Assembly: GCF_000715075.1 (NCBI RefSeq)
Contig: NC_134082.1
Coordinates: 100,356,399-100,420,398, forward strand
Origin: Nicotiana tabacum
Lineage: Eukaryota; Streptophyta; Magnoliopsida; Solanales; Solanaceae
Direction of reading: 5' to 3'
Length of the DNA stretch: 64,000 nt
Below are positions 47,001 to 58,632 of this stretch, piece after piece. Positions within the stretch are counted from its first letter, which is position 1, and each line of letters opens with the position of its first letter. Under the pieces are notes generated by a model. The model saw only the letters and a program-made list of their open reading frames with translations, was not told the origin of the DNA and made no database searches. Made by a program: the position numbers and the translations under genes.

Positions 47001-48032
47001 GTGCGAACTGTCCCGGTGTCTCTTTGAAGCAGTGGGCTCAATCGGACCAATAATATCCATTCCCCAGGCGGCGAATGGCCAAGGTGAGATTGTTGTATTG
47101 AGCTCGTTTAGCGGCACTTTTATCATATCGGCATGCACTTGACATTGAAAGCATTTGCGGGCATACTGAATACAATCCGTCTCCATGGTCATCCAAAAGT
47201 AACCTGCCCTGAGTATCTTCTTAGCCAGAACGAAACCATTCATGTGCAGACCACATGTCCTAGCATGCGCATCCTCAAGTAACTTAAAAGCTTCCTTTGT
47301 GTCAACACACCCTAGTAAACCCAAATTTGGAGTTCTTTTGTACAAGTTTCCTCCGTTATGGAAGAAGTGATTTGACAATCTCCGGAGTGTGCATTTCTGA
47401 ATGTGATTTGCATGCTCCGGGTATTCTCCTTTTGATAAGTACTCCTTGATGTCATGGAACCAAGGCTTTCCATTTGATTCTTCCTCGACATGAGCAAAAT
47501 ATGTCGGCTGATTATGGATCCTTACCGGAATGGGATCAATATAGTTCTTATGTGGATGATGTACCATTGATGACAAAGTGGCTAATGCGTCAGCAAACTC
47601 ATTATGAATTCTGGGCACATGTCGGAATTCTATCTTTGTGAACCTCTTTCTCAATTCCTGCACATGGCGCAAATAAGGCAATATCTTGGAATTCTTGGTA
47701 GCCCACTCTCCTTGCACCTGGTGCACAAGCAAATCTGAGTCACCGATCACCAACAACTCCTGAACGTTCATGTCGATTGCCATGTTGAGCCCTAGTATAC
47801 AGGCTTCGTACTCTTCCATGTTGTTGGTACAGGGAAATCTGAGTTTAGCAGATACATGATAATGTTGACCCGTTTCTAATACCAAAACTCCTTCAATGCC
47901 TACTCCTTTGAAATTTGCGGCTCCGTCAAAGAACATCCTCCAACCGTTATATTCTTCGGCAATGTCTTCTCCTACGAATGATACTTCTTTATCAGGAAAA
48001 TACATTTTCAAGGGTTCGTATTCTCCTCCCAC
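46983..48032 (-). pseudogene. Ogre archaeal-type RNase H and integrase N-terminus (349 aa open)
   Basis: The longest open frame of the window. Residues ~30-150 form the second, archaeal-type RNase H: WRMFFDGAANFKG (Asp), NNMEEYEACILGL (Glu) and LLVIGDSDLLVHQVQ (Asp), then FRHVPRIHNEFADALATL. Residues ~215-320 contain the integrase zinc-binding part (EDAHARTCGLHMNG and CIQYARKCFQCQ), then the start of the core WGMDIIGPIEP with its first residues. After TASKRHR the frame jumps to the C-terminal domain, so the catalytic D-D-E residues are gone. The dual RNase H identifies the Tat lineage. Confidence 0.92.
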
Positions 48033-48039
48033 CGGATTT

Positions 48040-49613
48040 TCAGCAAGGTGATCTGCTAGTGCTTGTCCCTTGACCGCTTTCTGATTTACATATTTGCCAT
48101 TTAGCCAACTTCTCGGTAGGCATGAGTTTCTGAAATATGTACTTTAAAGGATCTATCCTGGTGTAGTGTAGGCACAGAAGTAATGCCTCATCTTCTGGGT
48201 CATCCAGATCAAAGCACAACAAGTACGTTCGAGCAGAGAATATCGTGCTTCATAAGGTGTGAACTTCTTACTCAAGTAGTATATGGCATGCTCCTTTCTT
48301 CCTGTTTCATCATGTTTTCCCAAAACACATCCGAAGGCTCCATCTAATACGGACAAATAAAGTAACAAAGGTCGTCTTAGTTCTGGCGGGACTAGAACTG
48401 GTGGTGTGGATAGGTATTCCTTGATCTTGTCAAAAGCTTTCTGGCAATCCTCGGTCCAACTTGTCTCGGCATCTTTCATCATCATCTTGAAGATGGGTTC
48501 ACATATGATCGTGGACTATGCTATAAAGCGATTGATATAATTGAGAAGTCCTAGGAATCTCATCACGTCCTTTTTGCTCTTAGGTGGTGGTAACTCCTGG
48601 ATAGCTTTGACTTTAGTCAGATCGAGCTCGATCCCTTGGTGACTGACAATGAATCCCAGTAACTTTCCTATGGGAACCCCGAATGCATACTTTGTGGGGT
48701 TCAATTTCAAGTTGTATCTCCTTAGTCTGTCGAAGAACTTTCTCAAGTTTGCTATGTGATCTGTGGCCCTCTTGGATTTGATAATGACGTCGTCCACATA
48801 CACCTCTATTTCCTTGTGTATCATATCATGGAAGATGGTTGTCATGGCTCTCATGTAGGTGGCCCCAGTATTCTTCAAACCGAATGGCATCATTTTGTAA
48901 CAGTATACACCTCATGGTGTAACTAAAGCTGTCTTCTCGGCATCTTCTTCATCCATCCAGATCTGGTAATATCCTGCGAAGCAATCTACAAAGGATTGTA
49001 GTTCATGCTTGGCGCAGTTATCGATCGAGATATGTATATTTGGCAGTGGGAAGTCATATTTGGGACTTGCTCTGATTAAATCCAATAGTCAACACATACT
49101 CTAACCTTCATGTCGTTCTTCGGAACTGGCACAATGTTAGCTAACCAGGTTGGATATTCAACCACCCTGAGAATTTTAGCTTTGATCTTCTTGGTAACTT
49201 CCTCCTTGATTTTCAGGCTCATGTCTGGTTTGAACTTTCTGAGTTTATGTTTTACTAGCAGACACATGGGATTAGTAGGCAACTTGTGAGCCATTATGGA
49301 AGTGCTCAAACCGGTCATGTCATCATATGACCATTCAAAAATGTCCTCATATTCTTTTAGGAATCGAATGTACTCTTCCTTCTTTGTTGGCGACAAGTGA
49401 ATGCTGATGGGGGTCTCTTTGACGGTCTCGGCGTCTCCCAAATTTACTGTTTCTATCTCATCCAGATTGGACTTAGGCTTATTCTCCAAATTTTCAACCT
49501 CCCTGACGATTTCCTTAGGTATCTCATCTTTTTCCTCTAAGCCACTATTCTCATGTTGCATTGCCTCATTATATGTCACAGTCACTGGTTCATCAGGAAA
49601 AGTAATAATAACA
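48040..49613 (-). pseudogene. Ogre reverse transcriptase and first RNase H, broken
   Basis: After the probable intron: VIITFPDEPVTVTYN, an acidic linker, HLSPTKKEEYIRFLKEYEDIF, then RT fingers EYPTWLANIVPVPKN and VRVCVDY (49085). A frame change affects 49075-48900, where DFPLPNI and YYQIWM-type text is still visible, with a stop just before the next piece. RT resumes MMPFGLKNTGATY (48893) with catalytic YVDDVIIKSK (about 48795). After a stop, RNase H starts near 48485 (WTEDCQKAFDKIKEYL, YLSKKFTPYEARY). Frame changes also separate 48153 from 48032. Confidence 0.88.
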
Positions 49614-49812
49614 CTGTAGAAGGGAAAGGTATAAAAATAGTAATGAATAATGATAAAGGATAAATGCATTTGATTAGAACTGAGAAAATTGTTCAGACAG
49701 AGCTTGGCTCGATGAATTGAGCATTTATTTTGAAATAAGTAAATCTTTAAACAAAATTACTAGAAATCTTAAATGCCTAGAACGGCTATAGAAGTAAATT
49801 CTGCCAAGCTAC
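49614..49812 (-). other. Probable Ogre intron between protease and RT
   Basis: On the minus strand CCTAG|GTAGCTTGG at 49813/49812 is a donor candidate, and a T-rich tract CCCTTCTACAG ends at 49614, an excellent acceptor. The stretch between is AT-rich, ~199 nt, non-coding in the pol frame. An intron in this place is a known Ogre trait. The protease frame ends in TAG exactly at the donor, and joining does not keep frame as the sequence stands, so one base has changed or the true donor is nearby. Confidence 0.6.
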
Positions 49813-50877
49813 CTAGGGACTCGGCGGACTCGGTATGGTGTGGCGGTCAAGTTTCTGAGAACAGCTCCCTTTTTCCACAGTCTGAATGGTGAGGCCTTCT
49901 TCCTCCTCCTTATCAATTATGGCACTACAGTCCATGTCCTCATCCTCCAAGAACAAATTCTTCAACCTAGCTAGTGCTTCTTCTTCGGCAGTTCCCCATA
50001 TTGTGTCATCCTGATGGAAAACTTGTTCCAAACATGGTACCGGTTGCTTAAGAGGGTAATAAGGTCCATTCCATGGAGGCGACCAATCATAGTACTCTTG
50101 CCATGTATACTAGTATTCGAGCCCAAAGGTGGTACCATGATTTTTCAGTCGTATCGGCTTGGTAATACCCTGGAGGTTCTTTTCCAACCCTTTTCCGAGT
50201 TCATATCCAGACTATGCTAGGATGCTTTCTATTTTATTACTCCACCACTTATCCTTCTCGACGGCATTGGCCCGTTCAATGTGATAATAGGTTTCCCCTC
50301 CTAGCCTTCTTCTATGTCCAATGGTCGGGATGGTTTGACTAGTGTAGATGAGGTTACTCCCATCTCCGTGAATGATTACCTCTTGATGGTTCCATTCAAA
50401 TTTTACGGCTTGATTTAGTGTGGAGGGTACGGCTCTAGCAGCATAGATCCATGGGCTGCCCAACAAAAGATTATATGAGGCTGGTATGTCAAGCATTTGG
50501 AATTCAACGTCGAACCAAGTTGGCCCCATCTGCAAGCAAAGGTTGATTTCCCCGATCGTGGCCCTCTAGGACCTATCGAAAGCCTTCACATTTATACTTC
50601 CAGTCCGTATTTCATGGAAAACTTTGTCCAACCGTTTTAGGGTATCCAGTGGACAAATATTTAGACTCGAACCTCCATTAACTAGGACCCTGGCAATGAA
50701 CATGTCTTCAAATTGTACTGTGATATGCAATGCTCGATTGTGATTTAAACCTTCAGGCAGTAGCTCATCTTCGTGGAAGATAATCTTATGGCTTTCCAGC
50801 ACTTGACCGACCATGTTGGCCATTTCTCCACTAGTGATATTATTGGGTACATAAGCCTCGCTCAGTATTTTTATCAA
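49813..50877 (-). pseudogene. Ogre aspartic protease region with lost catalytic Asp
   Basis: Three open pieces. 50877-50566: MVGQVLESHKIIFHEDELLP, HITVQFEDMFIARVLVNGGSSLNICPLDTL, where the retropepsin D-x-G-S motif reads NGGS. 50535-50212, after a TAG (probably CAG): WFDVEFQMLDIPASYNLLLGSPWI, with the second conserved G. 50031-49813: acidic tail. The D-to-N change (a single G-to-A) at about 50674 would abolish proteolysis on its own. Confidence 0.8.
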
Positions 50878-51116
50878 GGCATTCTTGTGTGCCTCTGAAT
50901 TCTGTAATAGTGACAGGATAGATACTTGAGTAGGAACTTTGTTCAGATGGTCAACAACAGAATATTCTTTTGCCTGTACTTTCCTCCATAGGTCATCTGG
51001 CCCGGTCTCAATGACAGGCTGCCTAGCAGTGGCATCCTTACTTGAACCTCCTAGGTGTTGAGTCTTCCAGTTCTAGTCATTCCTTGTGCGGCATCCGATT
51101 CCTCTATCTTAGTCTT

Positions 51117-51497
51117 CTATTTTCGTCGAGCCTTGGCAACATAATCCCAGGGTATTGATTTTGAGTTAAATGGGGGCGTGGTTGACACCATGACAGTAAA
51201 AGGTGTGACCACTTCTACTTCAAATAGAGCAAAGGTGGCTACGGGCGTAGCTACTTTTACCTCGAATGGAACTATTGCAGTTACCTCAACATCAATAGGT
51301 GCCTGAGTCTGAACCACGATAGGAGTAAGTGTGACTACAACCTTAGAGTCATCGCCTTCTCGAATGAGCCCGATTGACCCCTCAGGGTCCCATTCTTCAT
51401 TTGTTTCTATAACATGTACTGTCACCTCTATGATCAGGGAGGGGATTGTTGCAGACATTAGGTGCGGCTTCCTCCGCTTGTATGACCTTGTTGTCAA
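51117..51497 (-). pseudogene. Gag-protease linker of Ogre-like element
   Basis: A 126-residue open stretch rich in V, T, E and P (VEVTAIVPFEVKVATPVATF), ending IPWDYVAKARRK, which is the usual lead-in to the protease in Tat/Ogre elements. It overlaps the end of gag in another frame, so a frame change lies near 51450. No enzymatic motif. Confidence 0.6.
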
Positions 51498-53194
51498 TGA
51501 GTGTCTGGATCTTATCCTTCAATGTTCGACACTTCGCAGTGGTGTGCCCTTTCATACCAGAGTGGTATGCACAGGTTTTGTTCGGATTGACCCATTGGGA
51601 TGGATTTTCTAGTGCCTCAGCAGGAACAGGAGTGACGTAACCTGCGGCCTTTAACCTTTCATACAATTGGTCGATGGGCTCAGAAATGGCGGTGTATTAT
51701 CCGGGTAGCTTGCGGTCGAAATTGGGTCTTGGTCTTGGATAAATTTGGCAAGTTGGTGGTGATTGGAAGTGGGATGGTTGGGAATTATAGGTGTGATGGA
51801 CAGTAGCTAGTTGGGAATATCTGAGAGATGAAGGTTGATATGTAGGTGGCGATGCTTGGTATGTGGGTGGAGGTGTTTGATATGTGGGTGGAGGTGTTTG
51901 ATATATGAGTGGAGTTTTTGGGCCATGGGCCACCATTACTGCCCCGACATCTCTTTTCTTCGATATGCTACTTGATTGGAGTGCCTTATTTGTGGCTTGC
52001 AGTGCCTCAAAATTCGTTACCATCCCGCTCTTGATTCCTTCCTCGATCCTTTCCCCGATCTTGATGATATTAGAGAATTTATGATTTTCGATGACCATCA
52101 GTCTCTCATAATATTATGGATCATGTGCCCTAACGAAGAATTTATTCGTTTGTTCTTCATCCAAAGCGGGCCTGACCTTGGCGGCTTCCGACCTCTAACG
52201 AAGAGCATATTCGCAGAAAGTCTCAATAGGTTTCTTCTTGAGATTCTGAACGTAGAAGACATCCGGTGCATTCTCTATGTTGAACCTGAACCGGTTCATG
52301 AAATCCGACACCATACTTACCCAATTGGACCATTTCTTGGGATTCTGGCTGATATACCAAGATAAAGCATCCCCAATAAGGCTCCTCATAAAGAGCTTCA
52401 TCTGAATCTTTTCATTTTTTTCGACCCCGACAAGTTTGTCACGGTAGGTCCTTAGGTGAACCCTAAGATCACCTGTACCGTCAAACATTTCGAACTTGGG
52501 AGGTTTGTACACCTCTGGCAATTCCACATCGAGTTGTGTGCATAGATCTTCATAGTTCAAACCTTCTATTCCTCTATCGCCTTCAACGCCTTGAACTCGA
52601 CTTGTTAACTTCTTGAGTTCTTCGGCCATGTTATTAATGAGCAGGTCCTTTTTGAAGGGTTCCGGTGCACAAGAGATTGGTTGGGTAGAATGTGGTATAG
52701 TTTTCACATATATGGGGTTGCTATGATGGGTGCCAAGGACTTGGGTATAGTGGCAGTCATTGGTGGAATTTTGTGGATCGGGAACAAGTGGTGGTATATT
52801 TTGGGGAGTGTGGTAAGTAGTGGTTGGTGGGTACGAAATTGGTTGATGATGATGTTGTTGTGGAGTTGGTATTGGCAATGGATTGGTATTTTGGGGTGGA
52901 GTTGCGTATTGATTTGATGCGGTAGAAATTTTGTGGCGGTAGAAATTTTGTGGTTGTTAGTTTTGTGTGTTTTTGAGGAGGTGTTGGGTTCTTTGTGTTC
53001 TGTTGGTGGATATCAAGGACATTGAGGGTAAGTGACAAGTTTGCCAAATTGCGGACTTGGTCGAGTTCTCCTTGTAATTCTAGTAACTTTTGTTCCAGTC
53101 TTAAAACTAGGTCATTCGGGGCAAGAGTACTATGGCCATCGGAAGTCTCTGCGTTCTCAACATTTTCCTTTCGGATTCCACTTAAGTCGTCCAT
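51397..53194 (-). pseudogene. Ogre gag, broken into four frames
   Basis: Start MDDLSGIRKENVEN at 53194, a helical N-terminus (LEQKLLELQGELDQV) and an N/T/P-rich linker. Frame change near 52870. The capsid part 52660-52195 is the retrotransposon Gag core: PPKFEMFDGTGD, VHLRTYRDKLVG, LFMRSLIGDALSWY, FMNRFRFNI. Stops after CEYALR, then 52098-51697 with a repeated TPPPTYQ segment and 51666-51397 with a nucleocapsid-like CAYHSGMKGHTTAKC motif. The motif has one fewer Cys than a standard zinc knuckle, as is usual in this lineage. Confidence 0.85.
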
Positions 53195-53604
53195 CTTTGA
53201 TTTTCCTCTGCCTTTTGTGTTTCTAGGAGGAGGAGGTGGTGGAGGGCCTCAAGATCTGGTATGATATACTGATGAGGCTAGTATGAGTGAACCAACCTAA
53301 GGGGATGTGAATAATAATAAAGATAAGCAAAAACAAAAAGGTAAAGAGTTAGTGAGGATTCTGAAATATTTGCGGTATTTAAACACATATTGCGAAGTGT
53401 AAACTCGTACCCTAATTTGGGAGCCTCGTTGTGTCTGAGGTAAGCCTAGCGACAAATAAATTTGGAGAACTTCAAATGCCAATAAATGCTTTATTTCATA
53501 ATATAAAAGTAGACGAATCCAAAACGACACTAACATAATAATAAAACAAGTCGCTACTGGCACTTGGCCTTATTACATTTTAGGAAAAAGTAAGTAAATC
53601 TAAT

Positions 53605-55060
53605 CTATTTGGTCCCAGAAGGAGCTTCCCTAGATTCGATCTTCCGAACTCCATCAAATAGATCACCCAGCTTGCGCAGTCCCAGCAGCGAGTAGGCTTG
53701 GGCCAAATGTCCTCCCTCAACTCCCTCAGCATTCTGGCAATTTTCAATCCTCTTTATGAATTTTCCCTCCAGTTCCACTATTCTTCACTCTAGATATTCC
53801 AGTTTCCTATTGGAAGTGATTGCCATCTCTTTCCATTCCTCGATCAACCTCACGTTCCTATCATGTATTTCCCGATGCTCATTCTCAGAGTCGTGGACCC
53901 TCTTGCACAGCTTGTTGTATTTGACTTGGGCTTCAGTTTCCTCGTCTATGATTCTGTTCCCTCGACTAGTCACCGGTGTCACCATTCCTTTTAGATTGTC
54001 CTCCAACCATGCCGGGTATAGAGGCTCGCATCCCACGTGATATCTGCCCGGCTCAATAATGCTTTTCTCCATAATGATTTTGCAGTGCCACATATGCTGA
54101 GCTTGGTACTTGTAAGGTACGTCGTAGTCTTGGAAATCTGCCCTGAAATGACTCATCTTGATGACCCTTGGTACAAATTGTTTTCTGCCTGCTTGCCTCA
54201 TAACTCATATAGGGACATATGGATATATCCCTCTCAACCCGATCAACACCAAATGCGGAGCATCCCTAGATCTGATAATAAACTCGTCTGTTGGGAACCA
54301 TTTAACCATCCACTGCACTTGTCCCCCTCGGTCAAATGGTCGAAGAACTCTACCCATTCGCTGGCACTTTCTGGCTGAGCAAATCTGTCTAGAATGTAGG
54401 TCATCTGCTTAGGGTGATGGAAGGCAATGTGATAAGCCCTTCGCGGAAATTCTTGATGATAGCGACCATGCTACAACAACCATAACTACAGCAATAAATT
54501 ATAATCCTCGAAATGCTTGACCCCTCTTTGACAACGCTCTAGAGCCCTGTAGATGTCAGCTATGATCATGGGGACTATAGTATATGTCTGCCCATTAATC
54601 CCTTCCATCAGAGTCTTGGCGACCATGGCCAACCTAGTGTGGATTCTTCCCTTTTCATTGGGAACACTATCAGGCCTACAAAGCACACAATGAATACAAA
54701 CACTCTATAGTGGACGTGACCTAGTGAAGTGAGGGTGATCTCATCATGGTAAGTGCGGAAAGACTTGCTATGGCCATACCTCTCATACAGATATTTGAAA
54801 GGTATGTAGGAATCCTTCAAGCACACTAGGTCGACATTCTTTTTTAGCCCCATCATCTTCAAAAATCCCCTGCCCGTACGATTTTCTGGCACCAAAGGCT
54901 CAGGACTGTCCCAAGTCAACCCTACAAGTCCTCCTATTTCCTCTAGAAGCGGTGTCCTCTCTATGTCACCTAAACGGAACACAACTCTTTCACCATCCCA
55001 GAATAAGGTGGCAGCCTCGATCAATTTGTTGTTTGGTTCAATATCTAGCAAGGAAGGCAA
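53605..55060 (-). pseudogene. Ogre ORF1 (protein of unknown function upstream of gag)
   Basis: Open pieces: 55060-54608 (ATLFWDGERVVFRLGDIERTPLLEEIGGLVGL, then TYHDEITLTSLGHVHYRVFVF), a broken middle (54607-54202; YRALERCQRG), 54201-53785 (MSHFRADFQDYDVPYKYQAQHMW, then a charged, coiled-coil-like tail) and a short end to the stop at 53605. The wording LTPTLEEI-GF-like is that of the plant ORF1/DUF7745-type family found before gag in Ogre and related elements. Role unknown. Stops and frame changes make it inactive. Confidence 0.75.
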
Positions 55061-55869
55061 GTTACCCAGGTACTTTCACATGCTTCTTGTCACTTGAGGA
55101 AAGGTCCTCCCACCTATCTAGCAGCAATGGAGGGATGTTGCTAACCATACTCAATCTGTGGACCTCGTGCCTTATTTTATGCAAAACAAAAGGGTTAGAC
55201 CTTACCCCTACCGGACTCGACTACTTATACATTTATGATCAGCATATTGGCATTTAGTTCTCCAAATTAATGCACAAAACGTGGTTGCGTCCGCTGGGAT
55301 TATGGAAAACCTAATGGACTTTGGATAAGGCTTATCTTAAAGGATCATTATGTGGACAGCATAACTGATCTGACTAGATTTGACCATGATGCATGCACAA
55401 TTAAAACAGAGTAAGGTTTCTATGGGGTTTTAGACTGGTACCTTCAAGCAGACAACTTGATGGGAAAGGCAATGAAGCATCTACTGCACCACTGATTGAC
55501 TAGTTTTACCACAAATAAGTCTTTCCGAATTTAAGGGTAGTGAATAGGAACAACGCAACCACTCATTAAAGCGTTGCTATAGGATTTGATACGCACGAGT
55601 GGAATATGATGCAGAGCATAATTTATGCAGCAATTAATAACATGTAGTCAAGTATTTTCACGTAGGAAAAATAAATACAGTATTTAAATAATTGAAAGAC
55701 AGTTACAGGAAAAAGGAAACAAAGAGACAAGTCAGTTTCAGTACAATAAAGAAGTTATAAATGCTTAACAAATAGATAGTTAAATTCAAAAAAGGGAGAA
55801 GGGTACGGGATAAGCATGCTTGGATTACTTTGTGAAAGACAAGTTTGTTATGGTAAGAGCATAAAAATA
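55061..55869 (-). other. 5' leader of Ogre-like element
   Basis: Between the primer site and ORF1, AT-rich. No gene supported. ORFs on either strand here lack domains. Confidence 0.6.
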
Positions 55870-55887
55870 TCCCCAACAGAGTCGCCA
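55870..55887 (-). other. Primer binding site of Ogre-like element, Arg-tRNA type
   Basis: Minus-strand TGGCGACTCTGTTGGGGA, three bases after the end of the 5' LTR. It is the form described for Tat/Ogre elements, complementary to an arginine tRNA (from memory). Confidence 0.8.
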
Positions 55888-56944
55888 TACTGTCGTGCCC
55901 CCTTTTTTCTCCCTTTTGGCGGGGAAGCCCCGGTTTCGACATTCACGGGGTGTAATGACTCATTTCCTTTTGGGAATTGGGTATTTGAAGAGTAACCACC
56001 TAACGGATTATGGTGCGTTAGGGCACCTAGAGCGATTAACTCTTGGGTTGGTTTGCATTACCAGAGATTAGGGTAAGGGCTCGAAGTAACCTCGAGGGGA
56101 AGGTCTTAGGCACCTCTCTTGGTCTACAAATGTGGGTCCGGCCGAAATTATATTCACAAATTAGTCTATTACAAGTAAAAAGTTGAATCAAATAGGTTGC
56201 AAGTAAAGCACGTTAGAATAATTCAAGTAGCAAGATAAAGGTTCAGACAAGTTGTAAAACAAAGGTTTAAATAAAGAAAGGATTTGGTAAAGAGGGGTCC
56301 TAGATTGGTTATCCTATAGAATGACCCCACACAATGTCCGGTAAACACTCCTCAATGAGGGGCTACATGTGACATTAGCGCGTAGTCATCATATCACATA
56401 TCAACCCTTCCCATCCCCTTATTGGTCATGCAAAGTGAGTGTTTGGTCAACGATTTCTATTGCGTGCTGCTACCTGTCCCTTCTTAATGGTCCTGGAGGA
56501 AGTTAGGGCCTCTACCTATAGGTGGTTCTAGATGTACCCTCTAAGGTTTTAAAAGGAAAAAATTCTAAGGCGACAATCAAAAACACTTAGGACTTTCAAC
56601 ATACAAAAGGAGCAATTAGGGGCTCAAAGTTTCCTCCTCAAAACAAACATATAATCAGCACGACTCAAGCACAGTTAAGGTCTTTTATTAGACAGTGTCC
56701 TAAAGCAAGATATCCATGTGAATATGCAGAAGACAAACAACCTCTCTTAGGCTCAGAAGTTATACCCTAACAGTTGCCTCTGGACTCTTTTTTTTTAAAA
56801 AGCATGCTAGGATCAGAAAACATTAAGCAATATAGACAGTTTCAAAGATGTAGTTTTGAAAATGCCCTAAAGGCTTGCCTATACGCAGAATACTGATGTC
56901 TATATTAATGCAAGAACAAAGAAGATTTTGAAATTGATTCCTTT

Positions 56945-57470
56945 AATACCTATAGGCATGATATCTAATGAGATTGAGGTAGTTTGAAAGAACTTGTTTC
57001 AGAAAATACTTAATACTTAATAAAACCAATTCAGAAAATGAACTAGGTTTGATCAAGTCGATTTGTTAGACTAAATTAGATTAACAGACAGAATTTCGAG
57101 TATGGCTCCCTATAGGCATAATGTCTAAGCGTAACACTGATTTTAACAATTTGCAGGTATGGAAACATACATAAATACTCTTTGCAACTGAATTTGGACC
57201 GGGTCCTATAGGCATGACATCTATTATTAAACTGATTTTAAGACATGATTGTTTGGAACCTATAAGCATGGTTTCTAAACATAACAGAATATAAAATCTT
57301 ATAGACATGGTTTCTACTTGATGGGGCACTCGAATTTAAGCATGAGTCCTAAAGGCATGATTTCTATTGGAAAAAACAATCAGATTTAAACATGAAGTCC
57401 TAGGAGCATGATTTCTACTTAGTAGAGCAAACAGATTTAAAAGCAAAGTCCTATGAGCATGAGTTCTACC
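56945..57470 (-). repeat. Repeated CATGCCTATAGG motif in Ogre 5' LTR
   Basis: About nine copies of TAGAHATCATGCCTATAGG (minus strand) every ~45-55 bp, for example at 56950, 57110, 57207, 57258, 57297, 57347, 57398 and 57449, with decay of the palindrome in the last ones. Same motif as at 5723-6360. Confidence 0.7.
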
Positions 57471-58624
57471 CGAATTACCCCATAAAACAGGTATCTACCC
57501 ACCCTTTTCAATAAATACTCCAATATTTATTTACAAGTTATTATAGGCCAATGAATGAATTACATAAGTAAAAACAGAAAATCAAGAAGCTATTCTATAG
57601 GGAGCCTTCAATCAGGCCCAAATTTCCCAAAGCCTCCAATGGCCTCATATGCCTCAGTTCCATAGACAAATCAAAGTCTAGGTGCATCAAAGTTCCCTAA
57701 GGATCTCAAGGATCCCGGGCAATGCTTACACCTAGACTTAGTAACCAAGAATTGAACAAGTGCAGTGTGGAAGGGTCAGCCTCAGTATGTTAGAGTTCAG
57801 AGGTTTCTCATGAGGATCCTAAGGCAGTACACATACTGGAGGGGGCAGAACTTATTGACTAAGAGTAGAGTGAAAGTGATTTTAGTGACAAAAACTATAT
57901 AAAAGAGGGCCTGTTTGAAAGTAGTTTAGTAAAGCAAAAGAGACTGTTTAAAGAACAGGGTTGAAGAGATGAACAGAAGTCCAAACACCTTAGGACAGGT
58001 TTGCACATAGACAATTCATAGAACCAAGTAAACTCAGTATTCACACACAAGGGTCAAGGGAGTTTGGGAATACATAGGATACATAATTAAGCAAAGACCT
58101 GGGAATTAGCATAGTCATGCCCAGAAGTAGCTAGCTAGACATAGCCACAGAATCAGACATAAAGAACAAGATCCACATGCAAGGGGGTAGGGATTTGGGA
58201 GATCCATGGTGGTAAACATATAACAAGTAAGAGATGATTAGAATAGACATGCTCATAAACAAACAGAAGGGGAAATATACTGATCTCAAGGGAAGGGGAA
58301 GACATGATAACATGCTAACAATGTAAACCTCAGCTACAAGTTTCACAACAGAACCACAAATAGAAGAAAACCAGAAAAAAGAGGAACTAAAACAATAAGA
58401 GAATTACATTGTTGTTGGAACTTTGAATTGAAACCAGGACATACTAGTGAAGGGGATAGTAAGCAGAGTGAAAGAACAAGAGAACACAAATGGTTAGCCT
58501 TGGCTTGCAGCCGGCTAACTTAGAGCAGTAGCAAGTAGCACAAGAGAGAGAGCAGAAATTTTTAAGTTTGAGAGATAGTTTTTTGAACCCAAGTGTTCGT
58601 GTTGTGTGTGTTAATGAGAGAGCC

Positions 58625-58632
58625 TATATATA
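58625..58632 (-). promoter_or_regulatory. TATA box of Ogre 5' LTR
   Basis: TATATATA in the context GACTATATATAGGCTC (minus strand), followed by ACACACAACACGAACAC, a typical start area. Kept in the 3' LTR at 42677-42684. Confidence 0.6.

Noticed and set aside
51331..52365. Plus-strand ORFs of 64-129 residues
   Set aside because: They are antisense shadows of the Ogre gag and its linker.
58131..58346. Duplicated small gene (also 42184-42366)
   Set aside because: The two copies sit at the same place of the paired Ogre LTRs and have no domain; the same holds for 43631-43879 and 59592-59840.
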